From: Aestuariibacter sp. A3R04 | GTDB taxonomy: Bacteria > Pseudomonadota > Gammaproteobacteria > Enterobacterales > Alteromonadaceae | Assembly (NCBI RefSeq): GCF_018860805.1 | Contig: NZ_JAHKQR010000003.1 | Location: 620,001 to 684,000 of the forward strand | Direction of reading: 5' to 3' | DNA: 64,000 bases | Shown here: piece by piece, positions 36,610-45,483 of the stretch | Layout: every line of letters begins with the position of its first letter | How positions within the stretch are numbered: the first letter of the stretch is position 1 | Position numbers and translations under genes: made by a program | Notes under the pieces: model-generated | Told to the model about the DNA's origin: nothing | Databases searched by the model: none | What the model saw: the letters and a program-made list of their open reading frames with translations, nothing else

Positions 36610-37283
36610 AGTAAGTCCGAATTTGAGTTGTGGTCAAAAAGCTCGGCGTAGCGTTCTTTGAACATTGTCCAACTGACAATGACACTGTCTTGTGGATCGG
36701 TAGGGGTATTAAAATGACTGCCGCCAACAAAACGCAATGCCCGCATGTTTGCCCCCTTCGCTGCTTGCATTCCTGCCTCGGAGTCTTCAATTACCAAACA
36801 ACGTTCCGCACTGACGCCCATGGATTTTGCAGCAAAGAGGAAAAGATCAGGGGCAGGTTTACCACGATCCACCATTGAACGAGTAAAACGATTGTTAATA
36901 AAAAATGGGGCGAGGCCCGTGCAGGCTAATGCTAGTTCGGTTCGTTCTGGCGAACTGCTGGTCGCTAAACAGAAGGGCACCTTCAATGACGTTAAAACAT
37001 TGTGAACTCCATCGGTGGGGCGTAATGCCGATGAAAAAGCGTCTGCGAGAGATTGATTGAAGTGAGACAGGTCTGATTCGCTCAGGGCAATAGCAAAATC
37101 AGCTTTCACTGAAGCTACAACGTGAGCCATGCTTTTGCCGAGAAACTGTTTAGTGAAATAGTCTCTTGTTATTGTGACATTGTGCTCACTAAGGAGTTGT
37201 TGCCAAACGCCCATCGACAGCACTTCACTGTCTATCAACACGCCGTCACAATCAAAAATCACCAGTTCAATGGGGACTGTCAT
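36606..37283 (-). CDS. HAD-superfamily phosphatase, beta-phosphoglucomutase-like subfamily
   Basis: A 225-residue hydrolase with the nucleophile motif IFDCDGVLIDSE (Asp9 and Asp11), the motif II threonine/serine in CLATSSSPER, the lysine region RGKPAPDLFLF and the acidic motif VIEDSEAGMQAAKGA. The cap is alpha-helical (HAD-IA). Relatives remove phosphate from sugar and polyol phosphates. It is the first gene of a two-gene operon with the SorC regulator and belongs to the polyol locus by position. Confidence 0.9.
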   Translation of the reverse strand: MTVPIELVIFDCDGVLIDSEVLSMGVWQQLLSEHNVTITRDYFTKQFLGKSMAHVVASVKADFAIALSESDLSHFNQSLADAFSSALRPTDGVHNVLTSLKVPFCLATSSSPERTELALACTGLAPFFINNRFTRSMVDRGKPAPDLFLFAAKSMGVSAERCLVIEDSEAGMQAAKGANMRALRFVGGSHFNTPTDPQDSVIVSWTMFKERYAELFDHNSNSDLL

Positions 37284-37391
37284 AGGTTATAACCCGTTTT
37301 CCACTTTGTCTCTGATATTACGTACATTTATTGCCAGTTTCTATTAAAACGGGCATTGGTTAACAAAAATCAAAGAAGAAGCGAGCTGTAT

Positions 37392-37470
37392 AAAATTTGT
37401 GATGTTGTTGCTTATCTTTGTTTACAAATTTTTGAAGTTGTGCAATTATTCGCGAGGTGAGCAATTATTC
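37392..37470. promoter_or_regulatory. Divergent regulatory region of the polyol locus
   Basis: Between the HAD and permease starts (37284-37607) two patterns stand out: an inverted repeat AAAATTTGT (37392-37400) / ACAAATTTT (37424-37432), and a direct repeat GCAATTATTC at 37442 and 37461, 19 bases apart and so on nearly the same DNA face. Both are candidates for SorC binding. No gene is seen in this stretch. Confidence 0.4.
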
Positions 37471-37607
37471 ATTAACGGGGCGTATGCTCTCTGTTGGGGT
37501 TGTTCGCAGGAATTGACCATTGAGAGGCCGTTCTGTTTAAGCCAGAGAGCAGCACGTTGCGTAAGGCGCTATAAGATCGCAAGGTGCACCTATTGAGTGA
37601 GAAGCCA

Positions 37608-39323
37608 ATGAAAGAAACGTCAGGACAAGTGGATATATCGGGGATAAGTGATGAGCAACTGCCGGTTGCCAAACATCAGTTAAAAGGGTGGAAACACTTC
37701 GCCGGCTTGTACGCGGGTGAACACGTTGCGGCGACAGAGTTTGTGTTTGGCGCCACGTTTGTAGCTCTGGGGGCGACCATGTCAGATATACTCATCGGTT
37801 TACTGGTGGGGAATCTGTTAGCGGTACTGAGTTGGACCCTTATCACAACACCCATTGCCGTGGAAACGCGCTTGAGTCTGTATACCTACTTGCAAAAAAT
37901 TGCCGGCGACTCCATGACCAAGCTGTATAATTGGGCCAACGTAATCATTTTTACCGTTATATCGGCGGCAATGATTACTGTCTCGGCTACAGCGGTAAGA
38001 TTTGCGCTGGACATACCCGCACAATTGAACTGGTATCCAACTAATGCTGCGTTTGTGGGTGTAGTAGTCGCTGTGGGCGTAATTGTTGTTGTCGTGGCTA
38101 TGTATGGCTTCAATGCGGTATCTGATTTCTCCCGTATCTGTGCGCCGTGGTTATTTACTATGTTTATTAGTGGGCCTTTGGTGCTCATGCCGGTATTAGC
38201 CAATGCTGTTATTGGCGACACGTTTGTATCAAGCTGGCAATCCTTCATGGAAATTGGCAGTACGTCGGTGTGGACTGGGCTAACTCAACATGGCGAGCCG
38301 GGTATTGGACTGATGGAAGTAATAGGCTTTTCCTGGGCAGCCAACACCATTACCCATTTTGGCTTGATCGATATGGCATTGCTGCGTTATGCCAAGCGTA
38401 AACGCTATGGTTTGTGTACTTCTGCAGGTATGCTTTTTGGTCATTATATCGCTTGGATTTCAGCGGGGATCATGGGAGCTGGGACCGCAGTAATTGTGCA
38501 AAAATCTATTGTTCAACTCGATCCAGGTGATGTTGCTTTCCATGCATTAGGTCTGTCCGGTTTGGTGATTGTGATTGTCGCAGGTTGGACAACCGCCAAT
38601 GCCAATTTATATCGCGCAGGCCTCGCTGCTCAAGCTGTGTTTAAAGATAAGTCCCGCAACACTACTACCGCCGTCGTGGGGGCTGTAACGGTTTGTATAG
38701 CATGTTTCCCATTCGTGTTTACCAAGCTATTGCCTCTGTTGACTTATGCCGGTTTATCAGTGGTTCCCGTAGGCGCCATTGTGTTTGCAGAACACGTGAT
38801 TTTTCCAAAAATCGGTTATACCCGCTATTGGGCACATTATAAGCAATTGAGACACAGTACACCGGCCGTTGCCAGCTGGGGTCTGGGGCTGGTCTTCGGG
38901 TTTGGACTCAACGCTCTTGATGTGATCTCATTTTACTATCTGTTCATTCCCACGTGGTTCTTTACCATTGCAGTGTATACCGTACTCGCTGCCAAATACG
39001 GTGCGAAACAAACGTTTGAAGAAGAAAAAGCAAAAAGCGAGGCATTCGACAATAAAGTTAAAGCTTTCCAGCGTGCCCAAGCTGCGAGTTTACCGCCTCA
39101 CCAGGAAGACAGGTCAGCGATATCCGGAGCCCTGCGGGTAGTCTCATGGGGCAGCCTGGCTGTAACCGTACTTCTTGCGGGCAATACTTTTTTAATGAGT
39201 CCTGATATTGCCGTGTATGAAACGAATCGCGAACAGTTTTTTGACGTCGGGTTCGCCTGCACACTTATTTACTTTATTTCTGCTTACTGGGCCATGCGTC
39301 GCCAGAAAGCGCTCGTTGTATAA
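37608..39323 (+). CDS. NCS1-family permease, probably for a polyol or related substrate
   Basis: A 571-residue protein with about twelve transmembrane helices and the NCS1 (CodB/PucI) pattern: GLYAGEHVAATEFVFGATFVALG in helix 1, WANVIIFTVISAAMITVSATAVRF, and AGWTTANANLYRAGLAAQAVF in helix 8. NCS1 proteins usually import nucleobases, hydantoins or vitamins with sodium or protons. Here the partner gene, 10 bases downstream, is a mannitol-type dehydrogenase, and the divergent genes are a sugar regulator and a sugar phosphatase. A polyol substrate is therefore plausible and would be unusual for the family. The start at 37608 follows GAGAAG. Confidence 0.82.
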   Translation: MKETSGQVDISGISDEQLPVAKHQLKGWKHFAGLYAGEHVAATEFVFGATFVALGATMSDILIGLLVGNLLAVLSWTLITTPIAVETRLSLYTYLQKIAGDSMTKLYNWANVIIFTVISAAMITVSATAVRFALDIPAQLNWYPTNAAFVGVVVAVGVIVVVVAMYGFNAVSDFSRICAPWLFTMFISGPLVLMPVLANAVIGDTFVSSWQSFMEIGSTSVWTGLTQHGEPGIGLMEVIGFSWAANTITHFGLIDMALLRYAKRKRYGLCTSAGMLFGHYIAWISAGIMGAGTAVIVQKSIVQLDPGDVAFHALGLSGLVIVIVAGWTTANANLYRAGLAAQAVFKDKSRNTTTAVVGAVTVCIACFPFVFTKLLPLLTYAGLSVVPVGAIVFAEHVIFPKIGYTRYWAHYKQLRHSTPAVASWGLGLVFGFGLNALDVISFYYLFIPTWFFTIAVYTVLAAKYGAKQTFEEEKAKSEAFDNKVKAFQRAQAASLPPHQEDRSAISGALRVVSWGSLAVTVLLAGNTFLMSPDIAVYETNREQFFDVGFACTLIYFISAYWAMRRQKALVV

Positions 39324-39333
39324 GGGTTTATTT

Positions 39334-40854
39334 ATGCAAACTTTAAAATGCGTGCCACTGGGGCGTGCCCAACTCCAGCAGTTACCAACTCACGTTTCTG
39401 CACCCGGCTATGATATTGATGAGGTCTCCACAGGTATTGTTCACATCGGTGTAGGCGGTTTTCACCGCTCCCATGAAGCTATGTACGTGAATCACTACAT
39501 GGCGAAGACCGGTGACCTACGCTGGGGGATCTGCGGTGTGGGACTGAGAGAAAACGATCGCCTGATGAAGTCGGCCCTTGAAGGGCAGGATTATCTCTAT
39601 ACGCTGGTGGAAAAGCATGCCAACGGTAAGGTTAAAGCAAATGTCATTGGCGCATTGAGAGATTTTCTTATTGCACAAGACAACCCGGCTCTCGTTATTG
39701 ACAGAATGGCTGATGAGAAAACCAAAATCGTTTCACTTACCATTACTGAAGGCGGCTATAACATTGACCCGTCCTCAGGCAACTTTGTTGTTGATAACCC
39801 GGATATAGTAAAAGATATTGCCCGACCGAAGTCACCCACGACTGTTTTTGGTTTTCTCGCGGCTGCGCTGAAAAAGCGTCGGGAAGCAGGTATAAAGCCG
39901 TTCACGGTGATGTCCTGTGACAATATTCAGCACAATGGCGATATGGCAAAGAAAATGCTGTTGTCTTTCATTCGCCTTAGCGATGTGGTGTTGGCAGAAT
40001 GGGTTGAACAGCACGTTGACTTTCCTAATTCCATGGTTGACCGCATTACGCCTGCAACCACAGATGCAGACAGAGACATAGTCGCTGAACTCGGGTTGAC
40101 GGATAATTGGCCGGTGGTGTGTGAGCCGTTTCATCAGTGGATAATCGAAGACAAGTTTTCCAACGTCAGACCTGATTGGGCGAGTGTGGGAGCACAATTT
40201 GTCACAGATGTGGCCCCCTACGAAAAATTAAAATTGCGTATGCTCAATGCAGGGCATTCAGTGCTCGGATTAGTTGGAGCATTGGCAGGATTTGACAGTA
40301 TTCACTCGGCAATGGATGGCAGGGGCATGCGGGAATTGCTGTCTGTATTTATGACCAAAGAAGTTGTACCGCAACTGGACGCGGTAAAGGGCATTGATGT
40401 TTTAGCGTATCGCGATGAATTGCTGAGCCGCTTTTCTAATCCGTTTATTAAGGATTCCCTGGCCAGGATTTGCTCTCAAAGTAGTGCTAAAATTCCTGTG
40501 TTTTTATTGCCAACGGTGTTTGACAATTTGAATAATGAGGGGGCCGTTAGTGTTGCGGCGCTGACCCTAGCCTGCTGGTGCTACTACTCAGACAAGCAGA
40601 TGTCGCAAAGCAAAAAGGCCCTGCAAATAGACGACGTCCTGGCGGATGAGCTTCATCAGGCAGCCTCGGACGGTGCAGCTGATCCAACGATGTTCTTAGC
40701 GCTTAAAACGGTATTTGGTGATTTGGCAGCCCATAAGTCATTTACCGAAGAATATGTCAAATTTACCCAGGATTTGTACAGCGAAGTGCCAGTGCTGGAC
40801 ATTGTTGAGCGTTTGCTCAACGCAGAGACACAGCGCACCCTGGTGATGGTTTAA
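39334..40854 (+). CDS. Mannitol 2-dehydrogenase-family polyol dehydrogenase
   Basis: A 506-residue member of the long-chain mannitol dehydrogenase family. The NAD site is IVHIGVGGFHRSHEAMYV, then SLTITEGGYNID, MSCDNIQHNGD, PNSMVDRITP and the catalytic lysine region YEKLKLRMLNAGHSVLG. Length and motifs fit enzymes that oxidise mannitol, arabinitol or sorbitol to the ketose. It is the second gene of the operon with the NCS1 permease. The start at 39334 is favoured because the longer frame overlaps the permease. Confidence 0.93.
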   Translation: MQTLKCVPLGRAQLQQLPTHVSAPGYDIDEVSTGIVHIGVGGFHRSHEAMYVNHYMAKTGDLRWGICGVGLRENDRLMKSALEGQDYLYTLVEKHANGKVKANVIGALRDFLIAQDNPALVIDRMADEKTKIVSLTITEGGYNIDPSSGNFVVDNPDIVKDIARPKSPTTVFGFLAAALKKRREAGIKPFTVMSCDNIQHNGDMAKKMLLSFIRLSDVVLAEWVEQHVDFPNSMVDRITPATTDADRDIVAELGLTDNWPVVCEPFHQWIIEDKFSNVRPDWASVGAQFVTDVAPYEKLKLRMLNAGHSVLGLVGALAGFDSIHSAMDGRGMRELLSVFMTKEVVPQLDAVKGIDVLAYRDELLSRFSNPFIKDSLARICSQSSAKIPVFLLPTVFDNLNNEGAVSVAALTLACWCYYSDKQMSQSKKALQIDDVLADELHQAASDGAADPTMFLALKTVFGDLAAHKSFTEEYVKFTQDLYSEVPVLDIVERLLNAETQRTLVMV

Positions 40855-40868
40855 ATCGTTGCGTTGGG

Positions 40869-40888
40869 CCGGTAGTGCTTGCTGCCGG
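40869..40888 (+). terminator. Hairpin after the polyol operon
   Basis: CCGGTAG and CTGCCGG (one G-T pair) form a GC-rich stem with loop TGCTTG, 14 bases past the stop; a T-run is lacking. Confidence 0.4.
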
Positions 40889-41106
40889 TATTCTCCTGCG
40901 CAATATTCCCCGTCCGGTGTTTTATCCATCTCTTAGCATCTCTTAGGCCATGTGTCATTGAGAATGCTAAGACTGCCAAGTCTTTCCCTTAATGTGGACC
41001 AAGGTGTCAGTTCTCGCCCATTCCTCTGTCAGCGTTTCTGTGTAACTATGGGAAATTCGTCCATCTGCATTATTACTTTTACCCAATAGAGGCATTGATA
41101 CTGGCC

Positions 41107-41994
41107 ATGAGAAATGTAATTAGGTTATTCCTCGTCACTATCGTTCTTTGTAGTTCTTTCGTCGCCAGCGCAAGAGATTTTAACAGTATTACGGTGCCTT
41201 CAACTCCTGTTAACGCCATGCCAGTCATGATTCAAGGTCCGATGCCTATTGAAGCCGAGTATTTCGCTTCATTGCTCAGCAATGTAAAAACAGAAGCAAC
41301 TGGCAATGCAGTTTTCTATTCTGGTACTTTGAAAGGTTACCCGGTTGTCGTTGTAAAAACAGGCAAGGGGCTGGAGAATACCGCTGCAGCGACGGCAGTG
41401 GGTATCGAGCGTTATAAACCGGCGGTTATCATTAATCAGGGCACTTCTGGCGGTCACGATCCTACACTCAAAGTAGGAGACATCGTATTGGGTGAAAGAA
41501 GCGTAAACGCCGCCAATTTCAAAACGCCTCACCGGGCAGCCGGAGAGGGGAGCGAGCCCCTGAACTGGTTGCCCATGGATATCATGGCGTCTGAAGGTAG
41601 TGCAGGGGAAGGCGAAGCCGCCAAAGATGCCGAAAAGGTGCGTTATTATAGCGGTGATCCTGCGCTGATTGATATGGCGTTGTCGATAAAGTCAGCCCAT
41701 CAGCGCGGCAAGGTGGTAAAAGGCGTGATCGGCAGTGGGAACTTTTGGAACAATGAAATAGATCGCATTAGCTGGCTTCACGAAAATTTACAAACCAGTG
41801 TGGAAGAAATGGAAACGGCTTCGGCGGCGCAAATCGCCCATGCCTACGGTGTGCCTTTTCTCGGTGTGCGAATTTTGTCGAATAACATCACTAATCTCGG
41901 TGAATATGACCCAAGTACGGCTAAAGACTGTCAGCAGTTTGTCAGGCTCTTGGTGGAAAAATACATCGATACACAGTCGTTTGTCCCACACTAA
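41107..41994 (+). CDS. Exported purine nucleosidase/phosphorylase-fold protein (MTA/SAH nucleosidase-like)
   Basis: A 295-residue protein with a signal peptide (LFLVTIVLCSSFVASA) and a PNP_UDP fold: MIQGPMPIEAEYFASLL, VVVKTGKGLENTAAATAVGI, INQGTSGG, VGDIVLGER and EEMETASAAQIAHAYGVPFLGVRILSNN. The EEMETAS motif holds the glutamate that binds the nucleoside sugar. The catalytic aspartate of classical MTA/SAH nucleosidases (S-D) is replaced by Asn (SNN). An exported location is unusual for this enzyme class and suggests scavenging of extracellular nucleosides. The ATG at 41107 is used because it starts the signal peptide. Confidence 0.82.
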   Translation: MRNVIRLFLVTIVLCSSFVASARDFNSITVPSTPVNAMPVMIQGPMPIEAEYFASLLSNVKTEATGNAVFYSGTLKGYPVVVVKTGKGLENTAAATAVGIERYKPAVIINQGTSGGHDPTLKVGDIVLGERSVNAANFKTPHRAAGEGSEPLNWLPMDIMASEGSAGEGEAAKDAEKVRYYSGDPALIDMALSIKSAHQRGKVVKGVIGSGNFWNNEIDRISWLHENLQTSVEEMETASAAQIAHAYGVPFLGVRILSNNITNLGEYDPSTAKDCQQFVRLLVEKYIDTQSFVPH

Positions 41995-42053
41995 ATACGT
42001 TTGACCGGCGCGGGCTTCTCTCGAACGACGTGCACGGGTATATTTACAGCATT

Positions 42054-42072
42054 AATGATAATAAGTATCATT
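42054..42072. promoter_or_regulatory. Fur box upstream of the iron-uptake operon
   Basis: AATGATA-ATAAG-TATCATT is a 19-bp dyad with perfect 7-base arms, close to the Fur consensus GATAATGATAATCATTATC. It ends 30 bases before the first gene of the operon. Confidence 0.8.
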
Positions 42073-42102
42073 TACTGACTTCTTCTCACATCGGAACTGA
42101 TT

Positions 42103-42909
42103 ATGACTTTTATCTCTCGAAAACATCGCAATCTAGCTGTCGCGCTTGCCATCTCAACAGGGTTGTTTAGTGGACATACACTTGCCAATGGTGTCATAAC
42201 CGAACAGGTGAATAACCTGCACGCGCACCTGGATGAATATAACGAAGAAGTGCATTGGTTAACAGGCAAGTTTGGTGCTGTTGTGGATACCTACGAAAAA
42301 CAGGGCAAAGCCGATACAAATGTGATGATTGAGTATTGGGAAGAAGTTGATTTTCACTCTGCCATTGAAACCCAGTACGTGCCGGTTTATGCATCGATCT
42401 GGCAAGGCATTTACGGCGTGAAACAAGCCATTGACAAAGGCGCGAAAATTGATGTTGTGCGCAAGGAGCAAATGAAACTCAATCAGGCCTTGTGGCAAGG
42501 GCTTGGGGCCGTTAAACTTGCGTCCCAATATCAGAAAAAAGGCCTCATTGCCAAAGTGAAAACCACCGAGGTTGAACCTACAACTGGCCCGGAAGTGGTT
42601 GAAGATATTAAAAAACGCCTGGATCGGGTAGTGGCTAAATACGCAGAGCAACTCTCTGAAGTCGCCACAACACTCGTGCACGATACTTACCTGCAACGGT
42701 TTGAAGGTATTGAAGGCGCGTTAATCGAGCAAAACGCCGCACTGGTTGAAGATCTGGAAAAAGATTTCAACGTGACCTTGCCTCAGGCCATCAGTGCAGA
42801 TAAGGGCGTAGATACCGTACGTGAGGTCGTTGAAGCCATGCAGGTGAAGCTGGATAAAGCCAGCCAACTGCTGGCTGAAGCAGAGAAGCGCCGCAAGAGC
42901 GTCTTCTAA
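42103..42909 (+). CDS. Periplasmic helical protein of an iron-regulated operon
   Basis: A 268-residue protein with a signal peptide ending near GHTLAN. The mature part is almost entirely helical and charged (EQVNNLHAHLDEYNEEVHW, EIEDIKKRL-type repeats, KLDKASQLLAEAEKRRKS), with His and Glu residues in the first 70 positions that could bind metal. No family was recognised. It is the first gene behind a Fur box and is followed 13 bases later by the ferric-binding protein gene. It is probably an accessory to iron capture, comparable in place though not clearly in sequence to EfeO-like helical proteins. Confidence 0.75.
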   Translation: MTFISRKHRNLAVALAISTGLFSGHTLANGVITEQVNNLHAHLDEYNEEVHWLTGKFGAVVDTYEKQGKADTNVMIEYWEEVDFHSAIETQYVPVYASIWQGIYGVKQAIDKGAKIDVVRKEQMKLNQALWQGLGAVKLASQYQKKGLIAKVKTTEVEPTTGPEVVEDIKKRLDRVVAKYAEQLSEVATTLVHDTYLQRFEGIEGALIEQNAALVEDLEKDFNVTLPQAISADKGVDTVREVVEAMQVKLDKASQLLAEAEKRRKSVF

Positions 42910-42922
42910 GGAATATGAAGTA

Positions 42923-43966
42923 ATGCATCGTAGAACATTTATCCAGGGCTTGGCCTTGTCCGGGTTATCTGCTGGTATAGCGTTGCCTGGTGGATTTGCC
43001 TTTGCCTCGCAAATGGCCACATCGTCTGTGTCCGTAGAAGATTTGCCAAAGTTAAAGGGAAATCTGACTATGTACCTTGGCAGAGGGGAAGGTGGCCTGT
43101 ATGAGAATGTAATAGAGGCAATCAAGCAAAGGAACCCGGAACTGACACTACAAGTTCGCAGGGGCAGCACCGCTGCCCTAGCAAATACTCTGGTGGCTGA
43201 ATCAAAGGCGGGCGTAAAACGGGCAGATTTATTCTGGGCCGTAGACACCGGTTCTATTGGCATGATAACCGAAGCCGGCTTGGCGAAAACGCTTCCCACA
43301 GATTTGGTTGCCCAGCTCAAACCCGGCTTTCAGTATCCAAAGTGGTCGCCGGTAACCGGCCGGATTCGGACTTTACCTTTTAATACTACCCGGTTATCTG
43401 CAGCGCAAATTCCAGACAGTGTGATGGCGCTTGCCGATACCGATCTAAAGCTGGGGTGGGCACCGGCGTACTCATCATTCCAGTCTTTCGTCACTGCAAT
43501 GCGTTTACTTGAAGGTGACAAAGCAACGGCAAACTGGCTTAAAGGTATCAACGGAAAAGCGAAGAAATACGCGGGCGAATTAGGTGTTGTAATGGGGGTT
43601 GAACGCGGTGAAGTAGATTTGGGTTTCGCCAATCACTATTACACGCTGCGGCTTAAATCCGGAAAACCCGATGCCAATGTTGGTCTCGCCTATACCAAAA
43701 ACGATGCGGGCTGCTTAGTAAATGCATCTGGTATTGTGGCGTTAAGTGATGGCGAATTGCCGGTGAATTTCATTCGCTATTTGCTCTCCCGGGAGGTGCA
43801 ATCTTATCTTGCTTCTGAAGCGTATGAAATTCCATTGGTTAACGATGTTACACCACCGTCTGGCTTAGTACCATTGACGGAATTATCTCCACCAGCGCTG
43901 GATTTACGCAAACTGGCAGATATTCGGCCTACCCTCGATCTGATGAGGAAAGTTGGCGTTCTGTGA
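42923..43966 (+). CDS. Ferric iron ABC transporter substrate-binding protein with Tat signal
   Basis: A 347-residue FbpA/FutA-type binding protein. The N-terminus HRRTFIQGLALSG has twin arginines with a hydrophobic stretch, so export through the Tat pathway is likely, as in some FutA proteins. The mature domain has LTMYLGRGEGGLYENVIEAI, LFWAVDTGSIGMI, PKWSPVTGRIRTLPFNTTRL and DLGFANHYYTLRLKSG with the tyrosine pair that holds ferric iron in this family. The next gene overlaps its stop by 4 bases. Regulation by iron through the upstream Fur box is expected. Confidence 0.9.
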   Translation: MHRRTFIQGLALSGLSAGIALPGGFAFASQMATSSVSVEDLPKLKGNLTMYLGRGEGGLYENVIEAIKQRNPELTLQVRRGSTAALANTLVAESKAGVKRADLFWAVDTGSIGMITEAGLAKTLPTDLVAQLKPGFQYPKWSPVTGRIRTLPFNTTRLSAAQIPDSVMALADTDLKLGWAPAYSSFQSFVTAMRLLEGDKATANWLKGINGKAKKYAGELGVVMGVERGEVDLGFANHYYTLRLKSGKPDANVGLAYTKNDAGCLVNASGIVALSDGELPVNFIRYLLSREVQSYLASEAYEIPLVNDVTPPSGLVPLTELSPPALDLRKLADIRPTLDLMRKVGVL

Positions 43967-45483
43967 CAAATTTGCCTAAATCTTATCCCTTTGCATTTTT
44001 AATTGCGCTAATGGCAGTTTTGCCTATTGGCGTGTTGTTTTCACTTGCGTCAGAAAGCGCGTCTTTTTTTGACCCTCGTAACATGCAAGTGCTGTGGAAT
44101 ACTCTGACACTGATGTTTTTTACGATAGTGGGCTCAGTGTTAATTGGGGTTCCCCTTGCACTTTTTACCGCATACGTGAACCTGCCGCTCAAGCGCCTGT
44201 GGTTAATCCTATTTGCTGCACCACTGGCGCTGCCAAGTTACTTAGGGGCTTTTACGCTGTACTTTGCCTTTGGCACGGGGGGGGAAATAGAGAATGTACT
44301 GGGTGTCAGCACCCCGCCACTGGAAGGACTTTGGGGGGCTTCACTGGTTATGTCTTTATACACTTATCCTTTTGTGATGATGACAACAAGGGCAGCGCTG
44401 TTAAGCCTTGATGCCAGTTTGGTCAATGCAGCGAGAACTCTTGGTTTGAGCCTGATAGGCAGTATTTGGCGGGTAGTTTTACCCCGGGTTGTAAACAGTA
44501 TCGCCGCAGGGGCGCTTTTGGCCGCACTGTATGCATTATCAGATTTTGGCACCCCTGCCATCATGGGGTTTGACACATTTACCCGGGTAATTTTTGTAGA
44601 ATATAATGCTTTCGGTTTAAGCCAGGCTGCCATGCTGTCGCTACAACTCATGCTGATCGTAGTGTTGGTGTTAGTGATAGAATCTCGAATGGGCGGCGAT
44701 AAAGAGCGGCCAGGTCGGCATTTGAGTTTGTGGTTACCGTCGTGGATGAATACCGGATTTCTTGTATTGGCGATGCCGGTGGTCATTTTGGCAATTTTCC
44801 TCCCCCTTTTAGTATTTGGTTTGTGGCTGGCGCGGGAAGGCACAACGGGGTTTGAGATGGGGTATGCGTGGAATTCTGCTTATGCTTCCATGCTGGCTGC
44901 GATTGCCGCGGTGGTGCTTGCAGTGCCAGTCGCTCATGCTGCAATAGCGGGTAGAGCTGGAAAGTTGATGGAGCGCATCACTTACTTTGGTTTCGGTGTG
45001 CCGGGCATAGTAATGGGCACGGCCCTGGTTTACCTTGGGTTACAAATCACCGTGTTGTATCAGACGTTGGCTTTGCTGGTGCTTGCTTACGTATTGCGTT
45101 TTTTGCCTCTGGCGGTAGGAACTGTACGCAGTACCGCGGAGAACCAGGAGGCTGGGTTAGTAAAAGCAGCTCGCGTACTGGGTGCCTCACCCCAGGAAGC
45201 GTTTATTCGCATTACATTACCCCTTACTATGCGTGGTATGATTGCCGGTGCTGCGCTTGTTTTTCTTGAAGCTATGAGAGAGTTACCTGCTACGTTAATG
45301 TTAGGTCCCACCGGGTTTGAAACCCTGGCAACGTATCTGTGGCGTGTATACGAAGCCGGATACTTTGGCAGAGCGGCTGTGCCTGGGCTATTGCTTGTAG
45401 TGCTCTCTGGTATAGGGCTGGTCATTATGCTTTCAGGCGAGCGCCGTGCCGAATTTTCAATCAGTGAGGATAATCGTCGTTAA
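43963..45483 (+). CDS. Ferric iron ABC transporter permease (FbpB type)
   Basis: A 506-residue double-length permease with about twelve helices. Each half has the EAA coupling motif: VNAARTLGLSLIGSIWRVVLP in the first and VKAARVLGASPQEAFIRITLP in the second. This fused arrangement is typical of FbpB. Translation starts at a GTG that overlaps the stop of the binding-protein gene (GTGA), so the two are coupled. The ATPase gene begins at its own stop (TAATG). Confidence 0.93.
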   Translation: MTNLPKSYPFAFLIALMAVLPIGVLFSLASESASFFDPRNMQVLWNTLTLMFFTIVGSVLIGVPLALFTAYVNLPLKRLWLILFAAPLALPSYLGAFTLYFAFGTGGEIENVLGVSTPPLEGLWGASLVMSLYTYPFVMMTTRAALLSLDASLVNAARTLGLSLIGSIWRVVLPRVVNSIAAGALLAALYALSDFGTPAIMGFDTFTRVIFVEYNAFGLSQAAMLSLQLMLIVVLVLVIESRMGGDKERPGRHLSLWLPSWMNTGFLVLAMPVVILAIFLPLLVFGLWLAREGTTGFEMGYAWNSAYASMLAAIAAVVLAVPVAHAAIAGRAGKLMERITYFGFGVPGIVMGTALVYLGLQITVLYQTLALLVLAYVLRFLPLAVGTVRSTAENQEAGLVKAARVLGASPQEAFIRITLPLTMRGMIAGAALVFLEAMRELPATLMLGPTGFETLATYLWRVYEAGYFGRAAVPGLLLVVLSGIGLVIMLSGERRAEFSISEDNRR

